A stretch of DNA of 64,000 nt from DAITQM01 sp039794245 (GTDB taxonomy: Bacteria; Pseudomonadota; Gammaproteobacteria; Xanthomonadales; Wenzhouxiangellaceae): assembly GCA_039794245.1 (NCBI GenBank), contig JBDIVS010000011.1, forward strand, positions 1 to 64,000, read 5' to 3'. Shown one piece after another: positions 50,758-62,174 of this stretch. Position 1 is the first letter of the stretch; every line of letters begins with the position of its first letter. Under the pieces are notes generated by a model. It made no database searches. It was not told where the DNA came from and saw nothing but the letters and a program-made list of their open reading frames with translations. A program made the translations under genes and the position numbers.

Positions 50758-52473
50758 TCAATGCGCCCTTGTCGTCTCGCGTTCAACCCGACTTTCGAAA
50801 TGGATGCCGCCGGCCGCAATCAGGCCGTTTTCGCCGATCCCCTTGACCGCGGACGGTGTCTGGCGCAATGTCAACCGGTAGCGCAGGCCCTTGCGGGTCA
50901 CTTCGAGTTCCCCTTGCGGAAAACGGTGGAGAAGCAGCGCTTGCAGCCAGGCGCGGAAATGGCCGGGTACGCCGAGATCGCCGCCCGGCGATATTTCCCG
51001 GCCGGCGGCGGTGGAAACCGGCCGTTCGATTTCGTCATTCAGGCTCGCCTGGCCAGGCCCAGCACCGGGCTCGATCATGGCGGCCGCTCCGGCGGTCAGA
51101 CGAACCAGTGCCAGGCGTTCGAGCACGGCGGTGTCGGCCGAGCTCTCCCACGTTGCCTGATGGTAATCGGCAAGCAAAACCGCACCATCACCCCCGGCCT
51201 GCAACCGATCGCCGCTCTGCCACCCGTTGTCGCGGCCGGTCGCCCGGCCGTATAACACGGCGCCGGCATCGAGCGCCGCGCCGATCCCGTTCAGCCCGCG
51301 GCTTTTGGCATCGAGCAGGACCCACTCGCGGCCCTGTTCGGCGGCGCGGGTCAAAATCAGCGCCAGTTCCACGGCCTCCAACCCCGGCCGCAGATGCCAG
51401 GCGCCGCAGCCCGGAATCGCACAGCGGATTTCACCAGCTGCAGCAGGCGCTTGCTGCTCGACCACGCCCACCGCATACTCGCGGCCGAGGATCTCGGCAC
51501 CGGCGCCGGCCGCGAGCACCGGCGTCCCCGCGGCGATGGCCTGTCGCAGCGCCAAACTCCACTCCGGCAGGGGGGTCTGGCCCAGACCGAGTGCCTGCGC
51601 AAAGTGTTCGGCCGCACCATCGTCGATGACGATCAGGTCGGCACCGGCGATGATCGCCGCCAAACGTGCCGGATCGCCGCAAGCGACGGCCTGCGCCGCG
51701 GCTGCGGCCGGATACAACACCTCCCGGTTGTACCGTCCGGTCAGTGCCGCGCGTTGCGCGGCGAGCGATCGGCAATCGCCACTTTGCAGCGCTGCTTGCA
51801 AAACCCGATCCACCGGCCACCACAACGGTTCGATCGCCGCCCCATACGCCGCCAACGCCCGCAACCCGGCGTGCGCCGCGCCCAGCGCCTCCGCGGCACC
51901 GGCCGTGATCAACACCACCTGCGGCCTCAACTCCGGCGGCTGGGTGCGCCGCCAGCCGCCAACCGCTTCCTGCCACGATGGCACGGCCGGGTATGGGCCG
52001 ATAACTTCGAGCAAATCGACCAGGGCCGCCCACCCCGCTTCGCTCATCTGCCGTTGAAGCTCGTCCCCGATCAGGATTACTGGGTCGTCCGGGTACTGCC
52101 GCAGGTAGCCGCCTTTTCCCAGACGGGCGACGAGATGGGTCACATCGGCGCCTGAGCGGGACAGGCAAAGTGTGCTAAATTCCTGGGTAAACGCCGAAGC
52201 GGCGATCGGCAGCGCACCGAGCCGTTCGCCGAGGTGGCGCAGCACCATGCCGAGCAGCGTGGCCAGATGCGGTTGACTGCCGGCCCACGGTCCGGCGGCG
52301 AGCGCCCGGTCGATCGCCGCCGGCGCCAGCGCCACCTGGCGAGCCGTCTCCGGCGGGGGACATTCGGCGGCACAATCGGCGCGCCCGCCGAGCAACGTGA
52401 ACTCCGCCGCACCGGCCGCCATGACCCCGAGACAAAGCGGCAATGCGAGCCGGGCGGCACGACCGGGCGTCAT
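50758..52473 (-). CDS. Large cyanophycinase-like (S51) protein lacking the catalytic motif
   Basis: A 571-residue protein with a signal peptide (LALPLCLGVMAAGAAEF). Its middle part has an alternating alpha/beta pattern resembling cyanophycinase-like S51 peptidases: VILITAGAAEALGAAHAGLRALAAYG is split across the N-terminal beta strand, then LAAIIAGADLIVIDDGAAEHFAQAL and LRQAIAAGTPVLAAGAGAEILG. In active S51 enzymes the last string carries GTSAGA with the nucleophile Ser; here it is AAGAGA, so activity is unlikely. The C-terminal 200 residues are not recognised. It starts one base before the desaturase stop ends, on the same strand. The assignment is tentative. Confidence 0.45.
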   Translation of the reverse strand: MTPGRAARLALPLCLGVMAAGAAEFTLLGGRADCAAECPPPETARQVALAPAAIDRALAAGPWAGSQPHLATLLGMVLRHLGERLGALPIAASAFTQEFSTLCLSRSGADVTHLVARLGKGGYLRQYPDDPVILIGDELQRQMSEAGWAALVDLLEVIGPYPAVPSWQEAVGGWRRTQPPELRPQVVLITAGAAEALGAAHAGLRALAAYGAAIEPLWWPVDRVLQAALQSGDCRSLAAQRAALTGRYNREVLYPAAAAAQAVACGDPARLAAIIAGADLIVIDDGAAEHFAQALGLGQTPLPEWSLALRQAIAAGTPVLAAGAGAEILGREYAVGVVEQQAPAAAGEIRCAIPGCGAWHLRPGLEAVELALILTRAAEQGREWVLLDAKSRGLNGIGAALDAGAVLYGRATGRDNGWQSGDRLQAGGDGAVLLADYHQATWESSADTAVLERLALVRLTAGAAAMIEPGAGPGQASLNDEIERPVSTAAGREISPGGDLGVPGHFRAWLQALLLHRFPQGELEVTRKGLRYRLTLRQTPSAVKGIGENGLIAAGGIHFESRVERETTRAH

Positions 52474-53556
52474 TTATCTGCCGCGGTCTGGTTTATCGTC
52501 CCTGATTCGGCCGGCGCACCACAATTCGGCCAATGCCGGCCATAAGCCGGCTACCGTCGAAGCCAGATACCAGCTCGGGTCGTCCAGCCCGGCGGCGAGC
52601 CGGCGATGGGCGGTTGCCAGGTGGTGGTAGGGCATGCCGGGAAACAGATGATGCGTGGCGTGGAATCGCAAACCGACCGGCGCCCACAGCGGCGTCACAA
52701 AGCGCGAGCCCGGGACATCGACCGAGTCGTGAAACTGCTCGATGATGCCCAGCGGCGCGCCACGATCGTGCCGGTAACGGTGCGCGGCCAGCGTCCGCAA
52801 GCCGTTGAGTACGAAAATGCCGACCAGCACGGCGTACCAGCACCATAAAATCTTCCACGGCAACACACCGCCTGCCATCGCCGCAACCAGCACCGCACCC
52901 CAGATAAACGCCGCGGTTTCCTGCCAGCGCCAGTTCGGTTCATCGCGTTCGGCCCGGCCGCGCCGGTAACGGAAATCGATGGTCAGCGACGAGGCCCTTT
53001 CCCAGTTGAAACGGGCGACGGCCGGGCTCAGCCAACCGAGCGGTGTCAGCACGACGAAACGGACCAGAACCAAAAACGGCAGCACGAGGCTCAATGCCAA
53101 ATGGGCGATCGTCACCCAATGCGGCAGGCGGGCGAACGCCAGGTACTCGCCGTCGCCGAAGGTGGCGTAAACGCTTTGCTTGTGGTGGTGGTTGTGCACG
53201 CCACTGTAGGTAAACGACGGGGCGAGCAGCGGGATGCCGCACAGCAGGTTCCAGGCGATCCGGAAACCGGGCAACGCCCCCGGGCGCAGGTGGGCCAGTT
53301 CGTGGATGAAGATCACGGCCCGGTACAGGGCCAATACGGCGACCGCCCACGATATCACCCACCATGGCGCCCAGCGCACTTCACCGAAAGGCACCAGGAT
53401 CGTGCCGCCCAGCGCCGCCCAGCCGAGCGCCGCGTGAAACAAAAAATCGCTCCAGTAAATCCCGGGCCGGGGCGTAAACAGATCGCGCACCAACTGCCTG
53501 GCCTGGGCCAGGCGCGGGTCGGCGGGCGGAGCGGCGGTGTTTTGATCCCCAGACAT
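52474..53556 (-). CDS. Membrane fatty acid desaturase
   Basis: A 360-residue integral membrane di-iron enzyme with the three histidine boxes: HELAH (about residue 92), HNHHHK (about 123) and HATHH (about 310). Hydrophobic helices flank them. Acyl-lipid or acyl-CoA desaturases of this type introduce double bonds with O2 and an electron donor. The region specificity is not clear. It follows gyrB by about 20 bases on the same strand and abuts the cyanophycinase-like gene. Confidence 0.88.
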   Translation of the reverse strand: MSGDQNTAAPPADPRLAQARQLVRDLFTPRPGIYWSDFLFHAALGWAALGGTILVPFGEVRWAPWWVISWAVAVLALYRAVIFIHELAHLRPGALPGFRIAWNLLCGIPLLAPSFTYSGVHNHHHKQSVYATFGDGEYLAFARLPHWVTIAHLALSLVLPFLVLVRFVVLTPLGWLSPAVARFNWERASSLTIDFRYRRGRAERDEPNWRWQETAAFIWGAVLVAAMAGGVLPWKILWCWYAVLVGIFVLNGLRTLAAHRYRHDRGAPLGIIEQFHDSVDVPGSRFVTPLWAPVGLRFHATHHLFPGMPYHHLATAHRRLAAGLDDPSWYLASTVAGLWPALAELWCAGRIRDDKPDRGR

Positions 53557-53575
53557 GTTATATTAGTTTATTGAA

Positions 53576-55978
<2,403 letters not shown>

Positions 55979-56099
55979 CGCCGGAAGGTAGTATCGAAAC
56001 AAGTCAACTCAAGGCCGGCTTGCTGCCGTGTGAAGCGCACGCTGGTCTGCTGCGAACGATGGCCAGGCATCGGTGGTGCGGACCTTGAAACAAGACTGT

Positions 56100-57182
56100 T
56101 CATTGTACCACCTGCTGCACCCCCCCATGTTCCACGTGAAACCGGGTATGGTCACCCAGGGCGTCATCGAGGGCTGCGGGCCAGTCCGCCGCGGTCAACC
56201 AGAATTGCAGGCCGCTGTTATTGAGCCAGGCCAGGACGCGGACCTGGTGCTCACGATCCAGCTCGGCGAGCGGGTCATCGACCAGCACCAGTGGGGCGAA
56301 ACGGCAGCGCTCGCGCCACAATTCGAGCTGGGCGAGCTGCAACAGCAGGGCGGCCAATTTCTGCTGGCCACGGGACAAGATCGTTTGCGCCGGAGTGCTT
56401 CCACGGCAGATCGCCAGGTCGTCGCGGTGTGCACCGCGGCGGAGATGGCCATACCGGCGGTCCCGGGTACGGCCGGCGAGAATTGCCTCGAACAGTGGAC
56501 ACTCGGCCGGCCAGCCGCGCTTCAGAGTCAGCGTCAGATCGCTGAGCGCCGGCGCCACATCGATCGCCAAGCGCACCAGCGTAGCGACCAGTCGTTCGGT
56601 ATACGCCGCGCGCGCGCCGTGCAGCCGTTCGGCCAGCGGCGCAAGGGTGCGCGCCAGACTGGCCAGTGTCCGGTCATCACTGCCGGAGTGCAAGGCATGA
56701 TTGAACTGGCGCAGCGCTCGTTCGTGATCTTGCCAGTGCGTGAGAAAATCCGGTTCCACGTGGAACACGCCCCAGTCGAGATAGCGCCGCCGGAGGCGGG
56801 GCCCGCCGCTGATCAAAAGGTGCATATCCGGCTCAATCACCACCAGCGGGAGGCACACGGCCAGTTCGGCAAGCTGCCGGCATTCGCGCCCGTCCAGGCG
56901 GGCTCTCCAGCCGCGTGGGGTCCGTTCCAGGCCAAGTATGACCCGGCTGCGCCGGTCTTCACAATCGGCAACCACACGGAACCGGGCCGCGCCGTGGGTG
57001 ATGCAATCGGCCGGCCGGGGCGTCCGGAAAGACCGCCCCCGGCCGAGCATGGCGATAGCCTCGATGATGCTGGTTTTACCGGCGCCGTTCGGACCGAGAA
57101 GCAGATTGGCCCCGATGCCGGGCGCGAAATCCAGGTTCTTAAGATTGCGGAACGAATCGATGCGCAAACGGCGAATGGCCAT
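56100..57182 (-). CDS. recF: DNA replication and repair protein RecF
   Basis: RecF is an SMC-like ATPase that loads RecA at gaps. The 360-residue product starts MAIRRLRIDSFRNL (a GTG six codons upstream is also possible). It has Walker A LLLGPNGAGKTSIIEAI, FRTPRPADCI, the signature region TILSRGQQKLAALLLQLAQLEL and Walker B PLVLVDDPLAELDREH. It follows dnaN by about 50 bases on the same strand. Confidence 0.95.
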   Translation of the reverse strand: MAIRRLRIDSFRNLKNLDFAPGIGANLLLGPNGAGKTSIIEAIAMLGRGRSFRTPRPADCITHGAARFRVVADCEDRRSRVILGLERTPRGWRARLDGRECRQLAELAVCLPLVVIEPDMHLLISGGPRLRRRYLDWGVFHVEPDFLTHWQDHERALRQFNHALHSGSDDRTLASLARTLAPLAERLHGARAAYTERLVATLVRLAIDVAPALSDLTLTLKRGWPAECPLFEAILAGRTRDRRYGHLRRGAHRDDLAICRGSTPAQTILSRGQQKLAALLLQLAQLELWRERCRFAPLVLVDDPLAELDREHQVRVLAWLNNSGLQFWLTAADWPAALDDALGDHTRFHVEHGGVQQVVQ

Positions 57183-57230
57183 ACCCGTGGTGGATGTCAC
57201 GGTTGCGCTTGTGTGGCGCAGCGGTGGAGG

Positions 57231-58331
57231 TCAAAGTTTCAACGGCATGATCACGTGCCGGGTCTGCTCGTTGCCGTTTTCGGTCAGCAGGCAACTGCTG
57301 TTGGCGTCACGCAGCGCAATCTGCACCCTGTCGCCGTCGAGGGCATGCAGCGCGTCCATCAGGTACACCACGTTGAAACCGACCGACAGTTTGTCGAGTT
57401 GATGGTCGGCCTCGATTTCATCGACTGCTTCTTCGTGCTGGGGATTGTGCGCGATGATCCGGATCGTACCGGGCGACAAATCCATTCTGACGCCGCGGTA
57501 TTTTTCATTCGACAGGATCGAGGCCCGGTATAACGCATCGTGCAGGACCTGCCGGTCGGCCTGCACGAGTTTGTCGTTGCCGAGCGGCAGGACTGCTTCG
57601 TAATCAGGATAGCGGGCATCGATCAACTTACTGGTGAAGACGATATGGTTCTTGACCAGGTGCAGGTGATTTTTAGCAAGACCGAGTTCGACCTCGCCGT
57701 CGCCGCCGTCGAGCATCCGTTGAATTTCGATGATCGCCTTGCGCGGCACGATCACCTGGCGGATATCGCCGGCAAATCGTGCATCCGGCAGATCGGAGAT
57801 GACCATCCGGTGCCCGTCGGTGGCCACGGACCTGAGCCGGCCATCCCCGGCCTCGAGCAGCAGGCCGTTCAGGTAATAACGAACGTCCTGGTGGGCCATC
57901 GCGAATGAGGTCCGCTCGATCAAGGTTTTGAGATCATGGTCCGGCAAGGTCCAGTTCTGTAATTCCTCGACCTGAATCTGGCTCGGGAATTCATCGGGTG
58001 GCAAGGTGCTCAGCGTAAACCGGCTGCGGCCGCAAGAGGCCAGCAAGCGGTCGTCTTCGAGTTCCATCCTGATCATCGAACCTTCGGGCAAGGCGCGGCA
58101 GATATCGAATAATTTACGGGCCGGAACCGTGATCACGCCGGTTTTTTTGATTTCTGCCGACAAACGCGCCGTCATCTCGATTTCCATGTCGGTCGCCATC
58201 AGCACGAGCTGATCTTTTTCGGCCCGTATCAGGAAATTGGCCAGCACCGCCAGCGTTTGTTTCCGCTCGATCACTCCGACAAGCTGATTGAGGGCCGGCA
58301 GTAGGGTTTCGCGTTCGACCTGGATTTGCAT
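57231..58331 (-). CDS. dnaN: DNA polymerase III beta sliding clamp
   Basis: DnaN is the ring-shaped clamp that holds DNA polymerases on the template. From the ATG at 58331 it is 366 residues, the usual length, with three repeated clamp domains. Conserved strings are LLPALNQLVGVIERKQTLAVL, FTLSTLPPDEFP, DVRYYLNGLLLE, VATDGHRM, ARYPDYEAVLP and the C-terminal VIMPLKL, part of the hydrophobic protein-binding pocket. A TTG two codons upstream lies closer to AGAGG and may be an alternative start. Confidence 0.96.
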   Translation of the reverse strand: MQIQVERETLLPALNQLVGVIERKQTLAVLANFLIRAEKDQLVLMATDMEIEMTARLSAEIKKTGVITVPARKLFDICRALPEGSMIRMELEDDRLLASCGRSRFTLSTLPPDEFPSQIQVEELQNWTLPDHDLKTLIERTSFAMAHQDVRYYLNGLLLEAGDGRLRSVATDGHRMVISDLPDARFAGDIRQVIVPRKAIIEIQRMLDGGDGEVELGLAKNHLHLVKNHIVFTSKLIDARYPDYEAVLPLGNDKLVQADRQVLHDALYRASILSNEKYRGVRMDLSPGTIRIIAHNPQHEEAVDEIEADHQLDKLSVGFNVVYLMDALHALDGDRVQIALRDANSSCLLTENGNEQTRHVIMPLKL

Positions 58332-58337
58332 TATCAA

Positions 58338-58560
58338 TAAACCTCTTGAATCAATAAATTGATAGTAGTAAGGCGCCGGCCAATTGCCTGTGATTTCTCA
58401 CTTTATCTAATAAAATCAAACAGTTATTGTTTATCTGGTGACTAGAACATGTCGTTGGTTGAGTGTGCCGCGGCTGTGGATAAGGCGTGTATCATTCGGC
58501 GCGGCTATTTTATCCACAAATTACACACTGGGGAAACGCCCGCTCATCAACAATCGGCCC
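58338..58560. other. Candidate chromosomal origin / dnaA-dnaN intergenic region
   Basis: The 223 bases between dnaN and dnaA hold two perfect DnaA boxes in opposite orientation: TGTGGATAA at 58475-58483 and TTATCCACA at 58510-58518. Next to them is an AT-rich tract (about 58381-58440) containing TTTATCTAATAAAATC and GTTATTGTTTATC that could serve as an unwinding element. The region probably also holds the dnaN promoter. A two-box origin is small, so this could instead be a DnaA-autoregulated promoter with the main origin elsewhere. Confidence 0.55.
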
Positions 58561-59859
58561 TCAACCGGTCAGTTCGCGCAGCAACCGGGCATGATCCTCG
58601 CGGATCGTCGCGTCGCTGTTGCGCAGCCGTGCGATGGTCCGGCAGGCGTGCAGCACCGTGGTGTGGTCACGACCGCCGAACGCATCGCCGATTTCCGGCA
58701 AGCTGTGGCGGGTCAGTTCCTTGGCCAGGCTCATTGCCATCTGGCGTGGCCGGGCGACGGAGCGTGTCCGGCGTTTGGACAGCAGATCGACGACCCGGAG
58801 CTGGTAAAACCCGGCGACGACCTTCTGGATCTGATCCAACGTCACCGTCCGCTCATGGACCGCCAGGAGGTCGCGCAATGCCTCGCGGGCGTAATTCACA
58901 TCCAGTACACGGCCGCTGAAACGGGCGTTGGCGACCAACGAATTGAGCGCGCCCTCGAGTTCACGGACGTTGTTTTTGACCGCCGTGGCGATCAACTCGG
59001 CGACGGTGAGCGGCAGGTTGACGCCGCGTTCGGCGGCCTTGGTCAGTAGGATCGCGACCCGGGTTTCGTAATCCGGCGGTTCGACCGCCACGACCAGCCC
59101 CCAGCCGAAGCGCGAGCGCAGGCGGGCCTCGAGGCCCTCGATTTCCTTCGGGTAGCGGTCGCAGGTCAAGATGATCTGCTGGTGGCCTTCGAGCAAGGCA
59201 TTGAAGGTATGGAAAAACTCCTCCTGCGAGCGGTCTTTCTTGGAAAAGAACTGGATATCGTCGATCAGCAAGGCGTCCATCGACCGGTACCACTGCTTGA
59301 AACGATCGATCGTATCGCGGCGCAGAGCCTGGATCATGTCGTTGACGAAACGCTCGGCGTGCAGGTACAAGATGCGCATCCCGGGGAAGTGGGTGGCCAG
59401 TTCGTGGCCGACGGCATGCAGCAGGTGGGTCTTGCCGAGCCCGGTCCCGCCGTAGATCAAAAAGGGATTGTTGCCGGGATCACCCGGCTTTTGGGCCACC
59501 AGACGGGCCGCGGCATGGGCCATTTCGTTGGATTTGCCCTGGACGAAATTATGGAAATAGAACCGCTCGTCGAGCCCCTGGGCGATGCATTTGGCCTCCT
59601 GCCCGGCGGCCGGCACGGCGGATTGCAGCACGACACGGAGCGGTCCCGACCCCGGTTTCAGATCGCCGAGGGCTTCGGCGACGAGCGCTACGTAGCGTTC
59701 GGCAACCTGTTCGCGGACGAATTCGTTCGGCGCGATCAGCAGCAACTGCCCGCCGCGCTCGTCGAGGCGGAGCGGGCGCAGCCAGGTCTCGACGTCGCGG
59801 GGCGGCAGTTGACGTTCGAGCCTGGCCAGGCAGCGGTTCCAGATTTCTTTCAAGCTCAT
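58561..59859 (-). CDS. dnaA: Chromosomal replication initiator DnaA
   Basis: From the ATG at 59859 (MSLKEIWNRCL) DnaA is 432 residues, slightly short because domain II is brief. It has domain I (LERQLPPRDVETWLRPL), the AAA+ core (NPFLIYGGTGLGKTHLLHAVG, DALLIDDIQFFSKKDRSQEEFFHTFN, CDRYPKEIEGLEARLRSRFGWG) and domain IV for DnaA-box binding (FGGRDHTTVLHACRTI). It binds TTATCCACA boxes, two of which lie directly downstream before dnaN. It is divergent from rpmH. Confidence 0.97.
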   Translation of the reverse strand: MSLKEIWNRCLARLERQLPPRDVETWLRPLRLDERGGQLLLIAPNEFVREQVAERYVALVAEALGDLKPGSGPLRVVLQSAVPAAGQEAKCIAQGLDERFYFHNFVQGKSNEMAHAAARLVAQKPGDPGNNPFLIYGGTGLGKTHLLHAVGHELATHFPGMRILYLHAERFVNDMIQALRRDTIDRFKQWYRSMDALLIDDIQFFSKKDRSQEEFFHTFNALLEGHQQIILTCDRYPKEIEGLEARLRSRFGWGLVVAVEPPDYETRVAILLTKAAERGVNLPLTVAELIATAVKNNVRELEGALNSLVANARFSGRVLDVNYAREALRDLLAVHERTVTLDQIQKVVAGFYQLRVVDLLSKRRTRSVARPRQMAMSLAKELTRHSLPEIGDAFGGRDHTTVLHACRTIARLRNSDATIREDHARLLRELTG

Positions 59860-59900
59860 GGTTCCATGGTTGAAGCCCGGCAACCAAGTGAACCCGGACG

Positions 59901-59930
59901 TTGACCGGACGGACGCAAGCAGATTATCAT
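59901..59930 (+). promoter_or_regulatory. Promoter for rpmH
   Basis: TTGACC (59901-59906) and TATCAT (59925-59930) are separated by 18 bases, with the rpmH start about 40 bases downstream. Both elements match the sigma70 consensus at five of six positions. Confidence 0.6.
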
Positions 59931-59968
59931 GTCGAGTTCATTCGCCGCTGTGTAATGAAGACATCGTC

Positions 59969-60103
59969 ATGAAACGGACCTATCAACCCAGTAAACTGAA
60001 ACGCGCTCGGACCCACGGTTTTCGGGCTCGGATGGCCACCCGCGGGGGCCGTCAGGTGCTGTCCGCCCGGCGGGCACGGGGCCGCAAACGGCTGACGCCG
60101 TAG
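59969..60103 (+). CDS. rpmH: Ribosomal protein L34
   Basis: A 44-residue, highly basic protein of the 50S subunit beginning MKRTYQPSKLKRARTHGFRA and ending GRKRLTP, unmistakable for L34. It is the first gene of the rpmH-rnpA-yidC-mnmE unit divergent from dnaA. Confidence 0.97.
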   Translation: MKRTYQPSKLKRARTHGFRARMATRGGRQVLSARRARGRKRLTP

Positions 60104-60108
60104 CAAAG

Positions 60109-60513
60109 GTGGACCCTCCGCCGGCCGCAGGTCAGGCGCCCGGCACGCGCTTTCCCCGGCATTCACGGTTGCTCAAGGCGGGTGAATTCAGGGCCATTTT
60201 ACGCCGTCCGCTGACCGCCAGCGACCCGCTGTTCCGGGTGTGCGCACGCCGGGCGACCGGCGGTTCGCGCCTCGGGGTGACGGTCAGCCGCAAATGCGCC
60301 GCACGGGCCGTCGATCGGAACCGGATCAAACGTCACGTCCGCGAAGCGTTTCGCCGCCTCAGGCCCGAACTCGACGCCGGGCCTGGCATCGAGGTCATCG
60401 TGATCGCCCGACCGGAAGCGCGGCTGGCGGGCGCCGCGGAGTTACGCCAGGCCGTCGACGGCCTGTTGCGGCGGATTACCCAGCGGATGAGCAACAAGAC
60501 GGATACAGTTTGA
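60109..60513 (+). CDS. rnpA: Ribonuclease P protein component
   Basis: RnpA assists the RNA subunit of RNase P in trimming tRNA 5' ends. The 134-residue product uses a GTG start six bases after the rpmH stop. It has the FPRHSRLLKAGEFRAIL start, SRLGVTVSRKCA and the RNR signature RNRIKRHVREAFR. Its TGA overlaps the yidC ATG (TGATG). Confidence 0.94.
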   Translation: MDPPPAAGQAPGTRFPRHSRLLKAGEFRAILRRPLTASDPLFRVCARRATGGSRLGVTVSRKCAARAVDRNRIKRHVREAFRRLRPELDAGPGIEVIVIARPEARLAGAAELRQAVDGLLRRITQRMSNKTDTV

Positions 60514-62174
60514 TGTCGAATACCAGAACCCTGCTGATCGCCATGCTGGCGCTGTTCGTGTTCATGTTGTGGAACGCCTGGCAGCAGGATTACCGGCAGC
60601 CCATGGCACCGCCTCCCCGGGTTGCCGGCGAGCCGGGCGCCGCGGCGCCGGTGGCCGACGTGCCACCGCCGCCGGTCGGCGAGGTGCCAAGTACGCCTGC
60701 CGAACCGCCGCGGCAAACAGTGGCGGCGAGTGCCGGCGAGGAGATCGTGGTGGAAAGCGATGTCCTGCGCCTCAAGATCGATACTGCCGGCGGCACACTG
60801 ATCGCCGCCGACCTTCTGGCCTATCCCGAATCAGTCGCCCGCGGCGCCCACCCGTTCCGCCTGTTGCGCCGCGACGATGACGATTGGTTTATCGTCCAGT
60901 CGGGGTTGGTCAGCAACGACGTCGCGCTGCCCGACCATAACGCCCGCTTCACTGCCACCGCCGCAAGCTATACGCTGGACGACGGTGCCGGCACACTCCG
61001 CGTACCGCTCAGTTGGCAAGGCGACGGCATCAGAGTCGAAAAAGTGTTCATCGTGCGCCGCGGCGATTACCGCGTCACGGTCGAGCAGACGGTGTACAAC
61101 GAAAGCGACAACACTGTCAACGCCGCACGCTACACCCAGATGCAGCGTACGCTACGGGCGGCCGCCAACGGCGCCGGCTTCACCAACCCTTCGGCCTACA
61201 GCTATTTCGGGGCCGCGGTCTATGACCCGGAAGAAAAATTCATCAAACTGCCGTTCGACAAATTCCGCGAGCAACCTTTCTCGGCCAGCGTCAAGGGCGG
61301 CTGGATGGCGCTGATCCAGCATTACTTCGTCGCCGCCTGGCTGCCTGCAGCTGAGGCGGTTTTTCAATACCAGACCGAAGAGATCGGCACCGCCCCGGTA
61401 CGTTACCTGATCCGTAATATCAGCACCAGCAGGGCGGTCCCGGTGCACGGCGCGGTGACCTTCGGCGATGCGATCTACCTCGGCCCCAAGATCCAGGACC
61501 GCCTGGCAAAGATCGCCCCCGGTCTGGAACTGACGGTCGATTACGGGGTGATGACGGTGATCGCCAAACCGCTGTTCTGGCTGCTCGAACACATTCACTC
61601 GGCGGTCGGCAATTGGGGACTGGCGATCGTCGTTCTGACCTTGTTGATCAAACTGGGGTTTTTCAAACTTACCGAAGCGCAGTACCGTTCGATGGCCCGC
61701 ATGCGCAAACTGCAACCGCGGATCGAGGCGCTGAAGGAGCGCTACGGGGATGACCGGCAGAAGATGAGCCAGGCGATGATGGAGATGTACCGCACGGAAA
61801 AGGTCAATCCGCTGGGCGGCTGCCTGCCGATCGTGGTCCAGATTCCGGTGTTCATCGCGCTGTACTGGGTGCTGCTCGAAAGCGTCGAGTTGCGCCAGGC
61901 ACCGTTTTTGGGCTGGATCCGCGATCTCAGCGCCCGCGACCCTTATTTCATATTGCCGGTCATCAACGGCCTGGCGATGATTGCGACGCAGAAAATGACC
62001 CCGTCGCCGGGCATGGACCCGACACAGCGCAAGATCATGAGCGCCCTGCCGGTAGTTTTTTCGGTGATGTTCGCCTTTTTCCCAGCCGGGCTCGTGCTGT
62101 ACTGGGCGACCAACGCGACGATCTCGCTCGCCCAGCAGTGGTACATCACACGCCGCATTGAACGCCAAGGCTAA
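60513..62174 (+). CDS. yidC: Membrane protein insertase YidC
   Basis: YidC inserts and folds inner-membrane proteins. The 553-residue product has an N-terminal helix (residues 6-20), a Pro/Ala-rich linker, the large periplasmic beta domain (about 70-345; SYFGAAVYDPEEKF, GGWMALIQHYFVAAWLP) and the conserved insertase core (YGVMTVIAKPLFWLLEHIHS, NWGLAIVVLTLLIKLGFF, GGCLPIVVQIPVFIALYWVL, PAGLVLYWATNATISLAQQ). The start overlaps the rnpA stop; the small yidD gene usually between them is absent. Confidence 0.97.
   Translation: MSNTRTLLIAMLALFVFMLWNAWQQDYRQPMAPPPRVAGEPGAAAPVADVPPPPVGEVPSTPAEPPRQTVAASAGEEIVVESDVLRLKIDTAGGTLIAADLLAYPESVARGAHPFRLLRRDDDDWFIVQSGLVSNDVALPDHNARFTATAASYTLDDGAGTLRVPLSWQGDGIRVEKVFIVRRGDYRVTVEQTVYNESDNTVNAARYTQMQRTLRAAANGAGFTNPSAYSYFGAAVYDPEEKFIKLPFDKFREQPFSASVKGGWMALIQHYFVAAWLPAAEAVFQYQTEEIGTAPVRYLIRNISTSRAVPVHGAVTFGDAIYLGPKIQDRLAKIAPGLELTVDYGVMTVIAKPLFWLLEHIHSAVGNWGLAIVVLTLLIKLGFFKLTEAQYRSMARMRKLQPRIEALKERYGDDRQKMSQAMMEMYRTEKVNPLGGCLPIVVQIPVFIALYWVLLESVELRQAPFLGWIRDLSARDPYFILPVINGLAMIATQKMTPSPGMDPTQRKIMSALPVVFSVMFAFFPAGLVLYWATNATISLAQQWYITRRIERQG

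Noticed and set aside
56073..57533. 486-residue plus-strand frame over recF and dnaN
   Set aside because: It is antisense to two clearly conserved genes.
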